A stretch of 64,000 bases of DNA, taken from the NCBI RefSeq assembly GCF_001591345.1, contig NZ_BCUS01000005.1, positions 1-64,000 of the forward strand, in the 5' to 3' direction. Each line of letters starts with the position of its first letter. The stretch's first letter is position 1. The stretch is from Variovorax boronicumulans NBRC 103145 (GTDB lineage: Bacteria > Pseudomonadota > Gammaproteobacteria > Burkholderiales > Burkholderiaceae_C). The notes beneath the pieces were generated by a model that saw only the letters and a program-made list of their open reading frames with translations, ran no database searches and was not told the DNA's origin. This document shows, in pieces, positions 35,255 through 47,044 of the stretch. Made by a program: the position numbers and the translations under genes.

Positions 35255-36411
35255 ATGCCCACCACTCCTTCGCGACGATCGCGCAAGTTCCTTGTCGGCC
35301 TGGCCTTGTTCGTCGTGCTGGCCATCGCCGCCTTCTTCTGGCTGAGCCCGGCGAAGAAAAGCGACTACCTGACCGCCACCGTGCAGCGCAGCGACCTGGA
35401 GAACGCGGTGCTCGCCACCGGCGTGCTGCAGGCCCTCAAGCAGGTCGAGGTGGGCGCGCAGGTGTCGGGCCAGCTCAAGTCGCTGAAGGTGGTGCTCGGC
35501 CAGACGGTGAAGAAGGGCGACTGGCTGGCCGAGATCGACCCCGTCATCTCGCAGAACACGCTCGCGCAGGAGCAGGCCAAGCTCGAGAACCTGCAGGCCC
35601 AGAAGCTCGCCAAGGAAGTGCGCGTGAAGCAGGCCGAACTCACCTGGGCGCGCCAGCGCGAGATGCTGGCGCAGGACGCCGCCGCGCGCCAGGACCTGGA
35701 AGGCGCCGACACCGAGTTGCGCGCGCTGCGCGCCGACGCCGTCTCGCTCGACGCGCAGATCCGCCAGCAGAAGCTGGCCCTGGCCTCGGCGCAGACCAAC
35801 CTGTCGTACACGCGCATCGTCGCGCCCATCGACGGCGATGTGGTGTCGATCAGCACGCTCGAAGGCCAGACCGTGGTGGCCTCGTTCCAGGTGCCCACGC
35901 TGATGAAACTGGCCGACCTGTCGACCATGACCGTGAAGGCGCAGGTGTCCGAGGCCGACGTGGTGCGCGTGAAGGCCGGCCAGCCGGTGTACTTCACCAT
36001 CCTGGGCGACCCCGACACGCGCTACCACGGCACGCTGCGCGCGGTGCAGCCTTCGCCCGAGAAGATCAACAACGCCGTGTTCTTCAACGCGCTGTTCGAC
36101 GTGCCCAACCCCGAGCGCACGCTGCGCGTCGACATGACGGCGCAGGTTGCCATCCTGCTGGGCGAGGCCAAGCAGGCGCTGACCGTGCCGCTCACCGCGC
36201 TCGGCACGCGCGACAAGGACGGCCGCCACGAAGTACGCGTGCTCCTGCCCGACCAGCGCGTGGAAAAGCGGCAGGTGCGCGTGGGCATCAGCAACAACTT
36301 CCAGGCGCAGGTGCTCGAAGGCCTGAAGGAGGGCGACAGCGTCATCACCGGCGACGCCTCGGCGCTGGAGAAGACCGACGGCAATGACAGCGGCAGCCGG
36401 AGGCCGCGCCA

Positions 36412-36415
<4 letters not shown>
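35255..36415 (+). CDS. macA: MacA, periplasmic adaptor of a MacAB-type efflux pump
   Basis: 386 aa membrane-fusion protein: one N-terminal membrane anchor (about 12-31), a lipoyl-like domain (ATGVLQALKQVEVGAQVSGQ, cited to EVGAQVSG), an alpha-helical hairpin (about 110-175, Gln/Ala/Lys-rich) and a beta barrel. It links the inner-membrane transporter MacB to the outer-membrane channel. Its stop overlaps the macB start (GTGA). Family pumps export macrolides, lipopeptides, siderophores or haem precursors; the cargo here is unknown. Confidence 0.92.
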
Positions 36416-38386
<1,971 letters not shown>

Positions 38387-38394
<8 letters not shown>

Positions 38395-39775
38395 CGCGCG
38401 ACCGACCCTGGCGGGCCTCGCCATCGCGCTGGCGCTCGGCGGCTGCACGCTGTTCGCGCCGGAGCGGCGCGAACACCGACCGCTCGGCGTGCCGCAGGCC
38501 TGGCAGCAGCAACAGCCCCTGCCGCAGAACGCAGCGGCCGTGCCGCAGGCCCGCTGGTGGACCGCCTTCCACGACGCGCGGCTCGACACCCTGATCGACA
38601 ACGCCCTGCGCACCAACAACAACCTGGCCGCTGCCGGCATCCGCGTGCAGCGGGCGCAGCTGCAGGCCGGCCTGGCAAACACCAACCTCACGCCCGGCGT
38701 GACAGGTCAACTGAGCACCAACCGCAGCTTCGATCTGAAGCGCGGCAACGTGGCCGCATCGACCGCGAGCTCCTCGCTGAACCTGAGCTACGAGATCGAT
38801 CTGTGGGGTCGCCTGTCGGCGTTGCGCAGCGCTGCCGACTGGGAGCTGCAGGCCACCCAGTCCGACCGCGAGGCCACGGCGCTGGCGCTGGTGGGCACCA
38901 CGGCCGGGCTGTATTGGCAGACCGGCTACCTGAACCACCGCATCGCGCTGAGCGAAGCCGGCATGGCCGATGCACGGCGCATCCAGGCGCTGGTGCGCGC
39001 CAAGTACGCGGCAGGTGCCGTGTCCGGGCTCGACGTCGCGCAGGCCGGCCAGAATCTCGCGAGCCAGGAGGCCGCGCACACACAGCTGCTGCAACAGCGT
39101 GTCGAGGCACGCAACGCACTGGCGATCCTGTTCGACATGCCGCCCGACGCCCCGAGAGACGAGCCCTCCCAACTGCCGGACACCGCCTTGCCCGTGATCG
39201 ATGCCGGACTGCCCGCCAGCCTGCTGGGCCGCCGGCCCGACCTGCGCGCCGCGGAGCAGCGCCTGCGGTCCTCGCTGGCGAACGTCGATGCCACGCGCAC
39301 CAGTTTCTATCCGGTGCTGAGCCTCACGGGTTCGCTGGGCGCGGGGAGCAATGCGCTGGGCGAGGTGCTGAAGAATCCGATCGCCACGCTGGGCGCCGGC
39401 CTGGTGTTGCCGTTCCTGCAATGGAACACCGCGCGGCTGACCGTCGCCGTGTCGCAGACGCAGTACGAAGAAGCGGTCGTCGGTTTCCGCCAGTCGCTGT
39501 ACACCGCGCTGTCCGAGGTCGAGAACACGCTGTCGTCGCGAACCCAGCTGCAGGACGAAAGCGTGAAGCTGGCTCTGGCGCTGCAACAGGCGCAACGCGC
39601 GGAGGCCTTGTCGGAAGTGCGCTATCGCGCCGGCGCCACTGCGCTGCAACCGGTGCTCGATGCCAAGGACAAGCGCCGCCTCGCGGAGGTGTCGGTGGCG
39701 CAGAATCGGTTGAACCAGCTCAACGCCACGATGACGCTCTACAAGGCACTGGGCGGCGCGGCCATCGTCGAGTAG
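38387..39775 (+). CDS. Outer-membrane efflux channel lipoprotein (NodT/TolC family)
   Basis: 462 aa. The lipobox LALGGC at about residue 19 predicts a lipid-anchored protein; two repeats of the OEP domain follow (LDTLIDNALRTNNNLAAAGI and ALGEVLKNPIATLGAGLVLP mark the two halves). It completes the pump with MacA and MacB. The GTG start overlaps macB by eight bases. NodT-type channels more often serve RND pumps, but the tight overlap ties this one to MacAB. Confidence 0.9.
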
Positions 39776-39808
39776 GAAGAGAGGAAGAGTTCCCACACCA
39801 CAGCAGGT

Positions 39809-39872
39809 GCCCGGCAGGCGGTGCGGTGTGGCCGGCACAGTGGAGCCGACCGCGCCGTGCCGCCTGCCGGGC
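39809..39872. terminator. Long hairpin between convergent genes
   Basis: GCCCGGCAGGCGG (39809-39821) pairs perfectly with CCGCCTGCCGGGC (39860-39872). It lies between the efflux channel gene and the minus-strand glycosyltransferase gene. There is no T tract, so termination here is possible but not assured. Confidence 0.5.
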
Positions 39873-39888
39873 GCCCCTCCAAAGAGAC

Positions 39889-40668
39889 CTAAGCCTGAAA
39901 CGGCGGCGCCCCCCGCAGCTTGCGAAAAAGCAACCCCGGCAGCCGCAAAACAAACTCGACCATCAGCCGCGTGTGCATCCAAGTCAGCAAGACGTTGTCC
40001 CGCCCATAGCGAAAGTGCGACACCCCGCCTTCTTCAGCCGTCAGGTACTTCACAGGCGCATCGATGTTCACCGGCTTGACCCCGCGCCAGGCCAGCCGCA
40101 CGACCGCCTCGGTATCGAAGTCGAAGCGCCGCATCCACGGTTGCCGCGCCATCACCGCGATCAGGTCGACCACCGGGTACACGCGAAAGCCGTAGAGCGA
40201 ATCGCCCACGCCCGCGAACAGCGTCTCGAGCTGCGTCCAGCCGTTGGACACCCGCCGCCCCCGCACCCGCAGCAACGGTGCGCTGGCGTCGAACACCGGC
40301 CGGCCCAGCACCATCGTCTCGGGCCGCGCCAGCGAGGCGTTCATGAAAGAGGGGATCAGGTCCGCCGGATGTTGTCCGTCGGAATCCATCGTGAGTGCGT
40401 GCGTGAAGCCGGCGTCCTTCGCGGCCCGCAAGCCGTGCAGCACCGCCGAGCCCTTGCCCTGGTTCTGCGGCAGCACCCACACGCGCAGCCCCGGATCGCT
40501 GGCGGCCATCTGCTGCAGCCGCTCGCCCGTGCCGTCGTCGCTGCCGTCGATCACTACCCACACCGGGTTCCATTGGGCCCGCGCGGCCGCGACCGTCGAG
40601 AACAGGCGCTCGCCCGTGTTGTAGCTGGGGATCAGGACAAGGTGGGTGCGCGAGGCGTCTGCTGGCAT
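39889..40668 (-). CDS. Family 2 glycosyltransferase
   Basis: 259 aa GT-A fold enzyme, soluble, with no membrane helix. HLVLIPSYNTGERLFST opens the nucleotide-sugar domain, VVIDGSDDGTGERL follows, and TMDSDGQHPADLIP contains the DxD-type metal motif. It resembles dolichyl-phosphate mannosyltransferase-like enzymes that glycosylate lipid carriers. It overlaps the acyltransferase gene by 37 bases, so both act in one pathway, perhaps decoration of a lipid. Confidence 0.85.
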   Translation of the reverse strand: MPADASRTHLVLIPSYNTGERLFSTVAAARAQWNPVWVVIDGSDDGTGERLQQMAASDPGLRVWVLPQNQGKGSAVLHGLRAAKDAGFTHALTMDSDGQHPADLIPSFMNASLARPETMVLGRPVFDASAPLLRVRGRRVSNGWTQLETLFAGVGDSLYGFRVYPVVDLIAVMARQPWMRRFDFDTEAVVRLAWRGVKPVNIDAPVKYLTAEEGGVSHFRYGRDNVLLTWMHTRLMVEFVLRLPGLLFRKLRGAPPFQA

Positions 40669-41429
40669 TCGGGGGACGCGTCGGTGGCGCGCTGCTCCAT
40701 GTGTTGACGGAAATAGTGCTCCAGCTCGACCTGCAACGCATCGCTGTCCTGCGTTGGTGCAAAGCGCTTGCCCAGCCGCAGCGTGAAGACGATGGGCAGC
40801 GGCGGCACGCGCCACAGCGGCCAGCCCTTGCCGAGGTAGGGCGAGTCGGTGTCGATGAACACGGTCTGGATCGGCGCCTGCGCCAGCTTGGCGATCAGCG
40901 TGGTGCCGGGGCGGAAGGGGTTCAGCGGCGGCGACACCGTGCGCGTGCCTTCGGGAAAGATCACGAGCTGGCCGCCCTGGCGCAGGTCGTTGACCGCCAG
41001 GCGCACCATCGTGCGGGCCGACTTGTTGCTGATGTAGCGCGCCAGCCGGGCCCCGGCACCGAGGAAGATGTTGCCCATCAGCTCGGCCTTCATGATGCAG
41101 GCACTGCGCGGCAGCCGCGCCACCAGCAGCAGTGCGTCGAGCATGGTCGGGTGGTTGGCCACGAAGATCACGCCGGGCTCGTTGCGCATCGGGTCCAGGC
41201 ACGAGGCGTCGATGCGCATCATGCCGGTGACCGAGGCGAGCCACCAGAACATCCGGTAGGCAAAGGCGATGGTCATGCGGCCCAGCGCGCGCGCCGGTAC
41301 GGCCGGCATCACCGGGTACAGCAGCATGGCGACGAAGTTCCAGACCAGCGAGATCAGGCCGAGGAACAGCAGCAGCGCATAGAGCATCAGCGCGAGCGGG
41401 ATCGACGTGAGAAGACGCAGCACGTTCAT
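40632..41429 (-). CDS. 1-acyl-glycerol-3-phosphate acyltransferase-like protein (PlsC domain)
   Basis: 265 aa with an N-terminal membrane helix (about 8-40). The acyltransferase motifs NHPTMLD (NHx4D) at about 92-98 and FPEGTRT at about 158-164 are present, with the intermediate substrate-binding NIFLGAGARLARYI. The C-terminal tail is polar and unusual in overlapping the next gene. It may transfer an acyl or aryl group to a lipid; homologues occur in aryl-polyene and xanthomonadin pigment clusters. Confidence 0.85.
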   Translation of the reverse strand: MNVLRLLTSIPLALMLYALLLFLGLISLVWNFVAMLLYPVMPAVPARALGRMTIAFAYRMFWWLASVTGMMRIDASCLDPMRNEPGVIFVANHPTMLDALLLVARLPRSACIMKAELMGNIFLGAGARLARYISNKSARTMVRLAVNDLRQGGQLVIFPEGTRTVSPPLNPFRPGTTLIAKLAQAPIQTVFIDTDSPYLGKGWPLWRVPPLPIVFTLRLGKRFAPTQDSDALQVELEHYFRQHMEQRATDASPECQQTPRAPTLS

Positions 41430-41465
41430 GGGTGGTGTCGGTCGGACAGGCGGACGGCGGGCCGC

Positions 41466-42515
41466 TCAGGCGGCCTGCAGCCGGCCGGCGGCGACCGTGT
41501 GGGCCTCGATCTCGACCAGCAGATCGCTGCGGCAGATGTCGGCTTCCAGGTACACCGCATGGCGGGCCATCGGCGACTGGGCGCCGAGCGCGGCTTCGAT
41601 CACCTCGCGCACGGCCTCGGTGTCCGACGGATGCCGCACGTACACCACGCAGTCGAGCGCATCGAGCGAGAAGCGCGCCGTGGTCTGCGCATGGGCGGAG
41701 GCGATCACGGCCTCCAGGTTGCGCAGCGTTTCGCGGGCCTGCTCACGCACGTCGCCGTGGTGCACCGTTTCGTGCCCGACGATGCTCGCCGTGCCCGAGA
41801 TGAAGAGCGCGACCTGGCCGTCGCCGATGTCCGCCAGCGCGGCGCGCGAGAAGGTCGGCGAGCGCGGGCCGTAGGTTTCGGGATAGCGGTAAGCCGACAC
41901 CTGCCGCGGGTTCTCGACCGGCAGCGGCGCGGCACGTCCCGCGAGAAAACGGATCGACAGCGCGCCCTGGCGGATGCCCAGCGCGCAGGCGGCCGGGGCA
42001 CCTTCGAAGGCGGCGCGGCCGGCCTCGAAGAAGGCCTCTTGCCGACCGAGATTGAACTGGCGGTAGCGCTCCAGCCCGCCGCCGTCCGCGTTGATGCGCG
42101 GCAGGTAGTTCCAGATGCGCTGCAGGTGCGGCGTGCCGGCCTGCTCGAGCGTGCGGAACAGGTCGCGGTAGGCGCGCTGCGCGAGTTCGGTCAGGCCCTG
42201 GCCTTCGACGGCTTCATCGAGGTCGATGGCGCCGAGCAGCCAGTGCCCGTCGGTGCGCCAGCGCGCGATGCCGGTGGTGCCCGACCGGACCTGGGTGCCG
42301 TCACCCGCGTGCCCCACGTGCCACACGTCGGCCATCGCGCCTTGCGGTGACAGCACGCGCGCGTTGACCGTGGGCATCCAGGCGACACCGTGCGGCGTGC
42401 CGTAGCCGAGCGCGGCAAAGGGTGCATGGCTGTGCGTGGCCAGCGCAAGGCTGTCCGGCAGCGAGAGGCGCTCCACGCGCAGGGGGGAATGAAGGCGATC
42501 GTCCTGGGGGCGCAC
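41466..42515 (-). CDS. Chorismatase (FkbO/Hyg5/XanB2-type)
   Basis: 349 aa. Splits chorismate into pyruvate and a hydroxybenzoate or dihydrobenzoate. Recognisable segments are RIWNYLPRINADGGGLERYRQFN (cited to INADGGGLERYR), GRQEAFFEAG, YRYPETYGPRSPTFSRA and GTASIVGHETVHHGDVREQA (cited to GTASIVGHETVHHGD), which are typical of this family with a RidA-like fold. XanB2 relatives give 3- and 4-hydroxybenzoate, a precursor of ubiquinone and of aryl-polyene pigments. GTG start three bases after the methyltransferase stop. Confidence 0.85.
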   Translation of the reverse strand: MRPQDDRLHSPLRVERLSLPDSLALATHSHAPFAALGYGTPHGVAWMPTVNARVLSPQGAMADVWHVGHAGDGTQVRSGTTGIARWRTDGHWLLGAIDLDEAVEGQGLTELAQRAYRDLFRTLEQAGTPHLQRIWNYLPRINADGGGLERYRQFNLGRQEAFFEAGRAAFEGAPAACALGIRQGALSIRFLAGRAAPLPVENPRQVSAYRYPETYGPRSPTFSRAALADIGDGQVALFISGTASIVGHETVHHGDVREQARETLRNLEAVIASAHAQTTARFSLDALDCVVYVRHPSDTEAVREVIEAALGAQSPMARHAVYLEADICRSDLLVEIEAHTVAAGRLQAA

Positions 42516-42517
42516 GT

Positions 42518-43309
42518 TCAGCGAACCTCGTCGGCGGTGGATTCGGGTTTGCGGCCGGTGTAGGCCGAGAAGACCCCGAGGCTCGCATGCCGGCGCACGT
42601 CGCTGAAGCCGGCGGCGCCCAGTGCCTGCATGACGCGCTCGGGCGGGATGCAGGCCTCGATCGTGTCCCAGTAATAGCGCCACAGCTCCGAGGTGTCGCT
42701 GCGGCGGCCAACCACGCGGGCGATCAGCGGCACCACGGCGCGCATGTAGCCTTTCAGCAGTGCGGTGGCGATGCGGCCTTCTGGCTTGGTGATCTCGAGC
42801 ACCACCACGCGCCCGCCCGGGCGCAGCACGCGATGGAACTCGGAAAAGGCGGCGGCCACGTCGCTGATGTGGCGCATGGCGTAACCCATGCTCACGAAAT
42901 CGCAGCTGGCGTCGGGCCGGGGCAGGGCCTCGGCGACGCCTTGAATCAATTCGACGCCGGGCAGCCGGACCTGGCCCATCATGCCCACGCTGGGGTCGAC
43001 GCCGGTGAGCTTGCCGGTGGAGCCGATGAGCTTCAGGGCTTCGCGGGCGACGAGCCCGGTGCCGATGCCCACGTCGAGCACCTGGGCGCCCGCCGTGAGG
43101 CCGGCCTGCTTCAGTGCGTCACGGCGGTACGAGGGGCCGGTGCCGAAGGCCAGCACGGCTTCGATGCGGTCGTAGTCCGCGGCCGTGCTGTCGAAGATGC
43201 GCCGCAGGAACGCCTGGTGCTCCGCTTCGGTGTTGTAGTACAGCGGCAGCGGGGCGTGCGGCGGCAGGGCGTCGGGATTTCCCGTACCGGCAATGGGCGA
43301 TGGCGTCAT
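42518..43309 (-). CDS. UbiE-like class I SAM methyltransferase
   Basis: 263 aa. The SAM-binding VLDVGIGTGLVAREALKLIG lies at about residues 78-97; GVAEALPRPDASCDFVSMGYAMRH (cited to CDFVSMGYAMRH) and RVLRPGGRVVVLEITKPEG are UbiE/COQ5-family motifs. With the chorismatase it suggests a quinone or pigment route. The ATG is taken inside a longer open frame whose upstream part overlaps the yebC promoter region. The enzyme is less close to UbiE than the true ubiquinone C-methyltransferase would be. Confidence 0.82.
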   Translation of the reverse strand: MTPSPIAGTGNPDALPPHAPLPLYYNTEAEHQAFLRRIFDSTAADYDRIEAVLAFGTGPSYRRDALKQAGLTAGAQVLDVGIGTGLVAREALKLIGSTGKLTGVDPSVGMMGQVRLPGVELIQGVAEALPRPDASCDFVSMGYAMRHISDVAAAFSEFHRVLRPGGRVVVLEITKPEGRIATALLKGYMRAVVPLIARVVGRRSDTSELWRYYWDTIEACIPPERVMQALGAAGFSDVRRHASLGVFSAYTGRKPESTADEVR

Positions 43310-43427
43310 CGAACAATTATCACCAAAAGGTCCGGGCCGAAATCCCGGGCGCCGGGGGAGCGTTGTGTGCGCCGGACAGTAAACTCCACACTTGCTTTGA
43401 AAACACACGACAGCGAGAGAGAAAGCC

Positions 43428-44153
43428 ATGGCCGGACATAGCAAGTGGGCAAATATTCAGCACCGCAAGGGCCGCCAGGACGAGAAACGCGGCAAGCTCT
43501 GGACCCGCGCCATCCGTGAAATCACGGTGGCGGCACGCGCCGGCGGCGCAGACCTCAGCGCCAACCCCCGGCTGCGGCTGGCGGTCGAAAAGGCCAAGGC
43601 GGTCAACCTGCCCATCGACACCGTCAAGCGCAACATCGACAAGGCCACGGGCAACCTCGAAGGCGTCAATTACGAAGAAATTCGTTACGAAGGGTACGGC
43701 ATCGGCGGCGCGGCGATCATCGTCGACACCATGACCGACAACCGCGTGCGCACCGTGGCCGAAGTGCGCCACGCCTTCTCCAAGCACGGCGGCAACATGG
43801 GCACCGAAGGCTCGGTGGCCTTCCAGTTCAAGCACTGCGGCCAGATCATCTTCGCGCCCGGCACCAGCGAGGACAAGGTCATGGAAGTGGCCCTCGAAGC
43901 CGGTGCCGAGGACGTGATCACCGACGACGACGGCGCCATCGAGGTGCTCACCGCCATCGGCGACTTCGAGGCCGTCAAGAACGCGCTCGAAGCCGCGGGC
44001 CTGAAGCCCGACGCCGCTGAGATCACGATGCGCGCCGAGAACACCGTGGACGTGACCGGCGAAGACGCCGCCAGGATGCAGAAGCTCCTCGACGTGCTCG
44101 AGGACCTGGACGACGTGCAGGACGTGTATCACAACGCCGCACTGTCCGACTGA
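43428..44153 (+). CDS. yebC: YebC/PmpR-family protein (TACO1-like translation/transcription factor)
   Basis: 241 aa, the family's normal size. [24 protein letters not shown] (cited to [13 protein letters not shown]) and [20 protein letters not shown] are signatures. Family members bind DNA and, in recent work, assist ribosomes on difficult proline stretches. It starts a plus-strand run of core genes with purD next. Confidence 0.95.
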   Translation: MAGHSKWANIQHRKGRQDEKRGKLWTRAIREITVAARAGGADLSANPRLRLAVEKAKAVNLPIDTVKRNIDKATGNLEGVNYEEIRYEGYGIGGAAIIVDTMTDNRVRTVAEVRHAFSKHGGNMGTEGSVAFQFKHCGQIIFAPGTSEDKVMEVALEAGAEDVITDDDGAIEVLTAIGDFEAVKNALEAAGLKPDAAEITMRAENTVDVTGEDAARMQKLLDVLEDLDDVQDVYHNAALSD

Positions 44154-44196
44154 ACGAATGAATGATGGATCCACAGCGACAAACGAAAGCCCGCGA

Positions 44197-45495
44197 ATGA
44201 AGGTACTGGTGATTGGAGGAGGGGGCCGCGAGCACGCACTGGCGTGGCGGCTGGCGCAGGGCAACCGGGTCAGCCGCGTCTACGTGGCGCCCGGCAACGG
44301 CGGCACCGTGAGCGACGAACGCTACGACTGCATCGACATCACCGAACCCGCCGCGTTGCGCGAGTGGGCGATGGCCGAGAAAATCGCGCTGACCGTGGTC
44401 GGCCCCGAGGGGCCGCTCGCCGCGGGCGTGGTGGACGAGTTCCGCGCGCACGGCCTGCGCATCTTCGGCCCGACGCAGGCGGCTGCGCAGCTCGAAAGCT
44501 CCAAGGCCTTCTCGAAGGCCTTCATGAAGCGCCACAAGATCCCGACGGCCGAATACGAGGCCTTCACCGACGCCGCTGCCGCTCATGCGTACATCGATGC
44601 CAAGGGCGCACCGATCGTCGTCAAGGCCGACGGCCTGGCCGCCGGCAAGGGCGTGGTGGTTGCCATGACGGCGCAGGAAGCCCATGAGGCCGTCGACTTC
44701 ATGCTGGTCGACAACAAGTTTGGCGTGTCGCACAACGAAGGCGGCGCACGCGTCGTCATCGAAGAATTCCTGCAAGGCGAAGAAGCCAGCTTCATCGTGA
44801 TGTGCGACGGCAAGAACGTTGCCGCGCTGGCCACCAGCCAGGACCACAAGCGCCTGCTCGATGGCGACGAAGGCCCGAACACCGGCGGCATGGGCGCGTA
44901 CTCGCCCGCACCGGTCGTCACGGCCGAGGTGCATGCGCGTGCGATGCGCGAGATCATCCTGCCAACCATCCGCGGCATGGAAAAGGACGGCATTCCGTTC
45001 ACCGGCTTCCTCTATGCCGGTCTCATGATCGACGCGGCCGGCCAGCCCAAGACGCTCGAATTCAACTGCCGCATGGGCGACCCCGAGACGCAGCCGATCA
45101 TGATGCGCCTGAAGTCCGACCTGTTCGAGGTGTTCTGGCACGCCACCGACGGCACGCTCGACCAGGTCGAGCTGCAGTGGGACCGCCGCGTGGCACTGGG
45201 CGTGGTGATGGCCGCGCACGGCTACCCGCTGTCGCCGCGCAAGGGCGACCGCATCAGCGGCATCCCGGCCGAAGCACCCGATGCCGTCGTGTTCCACGCC
45301 GGTACCACGCTGGAGAACGGCGAGCTCAAGACCAGCGGCGGCCGCGTGCTCTGCGTGACCGTGCTGGCCGACAGCGTCAAGCAGGCGCAGCAGCGCGCCT
45401 ACGAGGTCGCGGCGCGCGTGCAGTTCGACGGCGCGCAGTACCGCAAGGACATCGGCTACCGCGCCGTCAACGCGCGCAACACGCCCCACGCCTGA
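44197..45495 (+). CDS. purD: PurD, phosphoribosylamine-glycine ligase
   Basis: Second step of purine synthesis. 432 aa ATP-grasp enzyme starting [17 protein letters not shown], the conserved family start, which decides the ATG over an in-frame one 39 bases earlier. [13 protein letters not shown] binds [15 protein letters not shown] is in the catalytic domain, and [12 protein letters not shown] binds metal. The hemF start overlaps its stop (TGATG). Confidence 0.97.
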   Translation: MKVLVIGGGGREHALAWRLAQGNRVSRVYVAPGNGGTVSDERYDCIDITEPAALREWAMAEKIALTVVGPEGPLAAGVVDEFRAHGLRIFGPTQAAAQLESSKAFSKAFMKRHKIPTAEYEAFTDAAAAHAYIDAKGAPIVVKADGLAAGKGVVVAMTAQEAHEAVDFMLVDNKFGVSHNEGGARVVIEEFLQGEEASFIVMCDGKNVAALATSQDHKRLLDGDEGPNTGGMGAYSPAPVVTAEVHARAMREIILPTIRGMEKDGIPFTGFLYAGLMIDAAGQPKTLEFNCRMGDPETQPIMMRLKSDLFEVFWHATDGTLDQVELQWDRRVALGVVMAAHGYPLSPRKGDRISGIPAEAPDAVVFHAGTTLENGELKTSGGRVLCVTVLADSVKQAQQRAYEVAARVQFDGAQYRKDIGYRAVNARNTPHA

Positions 45496-46415
45496 TGCCA
45501 GCCACCCAGCCGAAGGCGGTCGGCGACTACCTGCGCGGACTGCAGCAATCGATCATCTCGGCGGTCGAGGCGGCGGATGGTGGCAGCGCGGTGCGCGATG
45601 CCTGGCAGAAAGAGCCCGGCGAGCCGCTGCAGGGCAACGGCCTGACCTGCATCCTCGAAGGCGGCGCGCTGTTCGAGCGCGCCGGCGTCGGCTTCTCGCA
45701 GGTGCGCGGCGCCAAGTTGCCGGCCTCGGCCACGCAGAACCGCCCCGAGCTCTCGGGCGCGCCGTTCGAGGCCATGGGCGTGTCGCTGGTGTTCCATCCG
45801 CGCAATCCCTACGTGCCGATCGTTCACATGAACGTGCGCATGCTGGCCGCGCAGCCCGCGGGCGGCGGCGATCCCGTGTGCTGGTTCGGCGGCGGCATGG
45901 ACCTCACACCCTGCTACGGCTTCGAAGAAGACGCGGTGCACTTTCACACCGTGTGCCGCGATGCGCTCGCACCGTTCGGCGTCGACAAGTACCCGCGCTT
46001 CAAGACCTGGTGCGACGAGTATTTCTTCCTGAAGCACCGCAACGAGCAGCGCGGCATCGGCGGCATCTTCTTCGACGACTTCGCCGAGGGCGGCATCGAG
46101 AACGGCTTTGCGCTGATCCGCTCGGTCGGCGATGCCTTCCTGCAGGCCTACCTGCCGATCGTCGAACGCCGCCGCGGCATGCCGTACGGCGAGCGCGAAC
46201 GCGAATTCCAGCTGTACCGGCGCGGGCGCTATGTCGAGTTCAACCTCGTGTGGGACCGCGGCACGCACTTCGGCCTGCAGTCGGGCGGACGCACCGAATC
46301 GATCCTGCTGTCGATGCCGCCGCTCGCGAGCTGGGCCTACCGGCAACAGCCCGAAGCGGGCAGCCCCGAAGCCGCGCTGTACAGCGACTTCATCGTGCGC
46401 CGGGACTGGGTGTGA
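45495..46415 (+). CDS. hemF: HemF, oxygen-dependent coproporphyrinogen III oxidase
   Basis: Haem synthesis: decarboxylates two propionates of coproporphyrinogen III with O2. 306 aa. [31 protein letters not shown] (cited to [14 protein letters not shown]), [21 protein letters not shown] (cited to [14 protein letters not shown]) and [22 protein letters not shown] (cited to [16 protein letters not shown]) are diagnostic. Overlaps both neighbours. Indicates aerobic haem synthesis. Confidence 0.97.
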   Translation: MPATQPKAVGDYLRGLQQSIISAVEAADGGSAVRDAWQKEPGEPLQGNGLTCILEGGALFERAGVGFSQVRGAKLPASATQNRPELSGAPFEAMGVSLVFHPRNPYVPIVHMNVRMLAAQPAGGGDPVCWFGGGMDLTPCYGFEEDAVHFHTVCRDALAPFGVDKYPRFKTWCDEYFFLKHRNEQRGIGGIFFDDFAEGGIENGFALIRSVGDAFLQAYLPIVERRRGMPYGEREREFQLYRRGRYVEFNLVWDRGTHFGLQSGGRTESILLSMPPLASWAYRQQPEAGSPEAALYSDFIVRRDWV

Positions 46416-47044
46416 GCCCCACCGGTTCCGCTTTGCGCATCGGCGTCTTCGGCGGGGCCTTCGACCCGCCGCACAACGCGCACGTCGCCCTGGCCGAAGC
46501 TGCATTGGCGCAGCTCGATCTGACGGAGTTGCACGTCATTCCCACGGGGCAGGCCTGGCACAAGAGCCGCACGCTCACGCCGAAGGAAGACCGCCTCGCG
46601 ATGGCGCAACTGGCCTTCGGCAACTTGCAAGGCAAGGTCGTCATCGACAGCCGCGAGGTGTTGCGCGACGGCCCGACCTACACGCTCGACACGCTGCATG
46701 AATTGCAGAAAGAGCAGCCCGGCGCACAGCTCGTGCTGGTGATGGGCGCGGACCAGGCAGCGGCCTTGCCGACCTGGCACGGCTGGCAGGATATACTCGG
46801 CATTGCTATCGTTTCTGTAGCGTATCGCGCACTATCGACGGGTGACGTCACTCGTTTTGATCCGAAACAGCTGCCCGGCCTCCCGGCTGGCGCGCGTTTC
46901 GAGGCGCTTGAACTGCCTGCCGCCATGGACACCAGCGCCACCGATATCCGGCGGCGTGTGGCGTCGGGTGTGGACATTTCCTCGCTGGTTCCGCCCACGG
47001 TTGCACGCTATATTGACCAACACCACCTCTACCGCTCTGCCTGA
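46412..47044 (+). CDS. nadD: NadD, nicotinate-nucleotide adenylyltransferase
   Basis: NAD biosynthesis. 210 aa. [20 protein letters not shown] is the nucleotidyl-transferase HxGH-type motif (here HNAH), and [12 protein letters not shown] is the C-terminal ISSTxIR-like motif. GTG start overlapping the hemF stop. Bases about 46790-46860 are markedly less GC-rich than the rest and include a short repeat element at 46802; the reading frame stays open there. Confidence 0.93.
   Translation: MSPTGSALRIGVFGGAFDPPHNAHVALAEAALAQLDLTELHVIPTGQAWHKSRTLTPKEDRLAMAQLAFGNLQGKVVIDSREVLRDGPTYTLDTLHELQKEQPGAQLVLVMGADQAAALPTWHGWQDILGIAIVSVAYRALSTGDVTRFDPKQLPGLPAGARFEALELPAAMDTSATDIRRRVASGVDISSLVPPTVARYIDQHHLYRSA
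46802..46823. repeat. Short dyad repeat, ATTGCTATC-N7-TAGCGT (copy 2), inside nadD
   Basis: ATTGCTATC (46802-46810), seven bases, TAGCGT (46818-46823), the same blocks and spacing as the intergenic copy at 29247. It lies in the coding frame of nadD and encodes part of IAIVSVAYR without breaking it. Confidence 0.45.
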
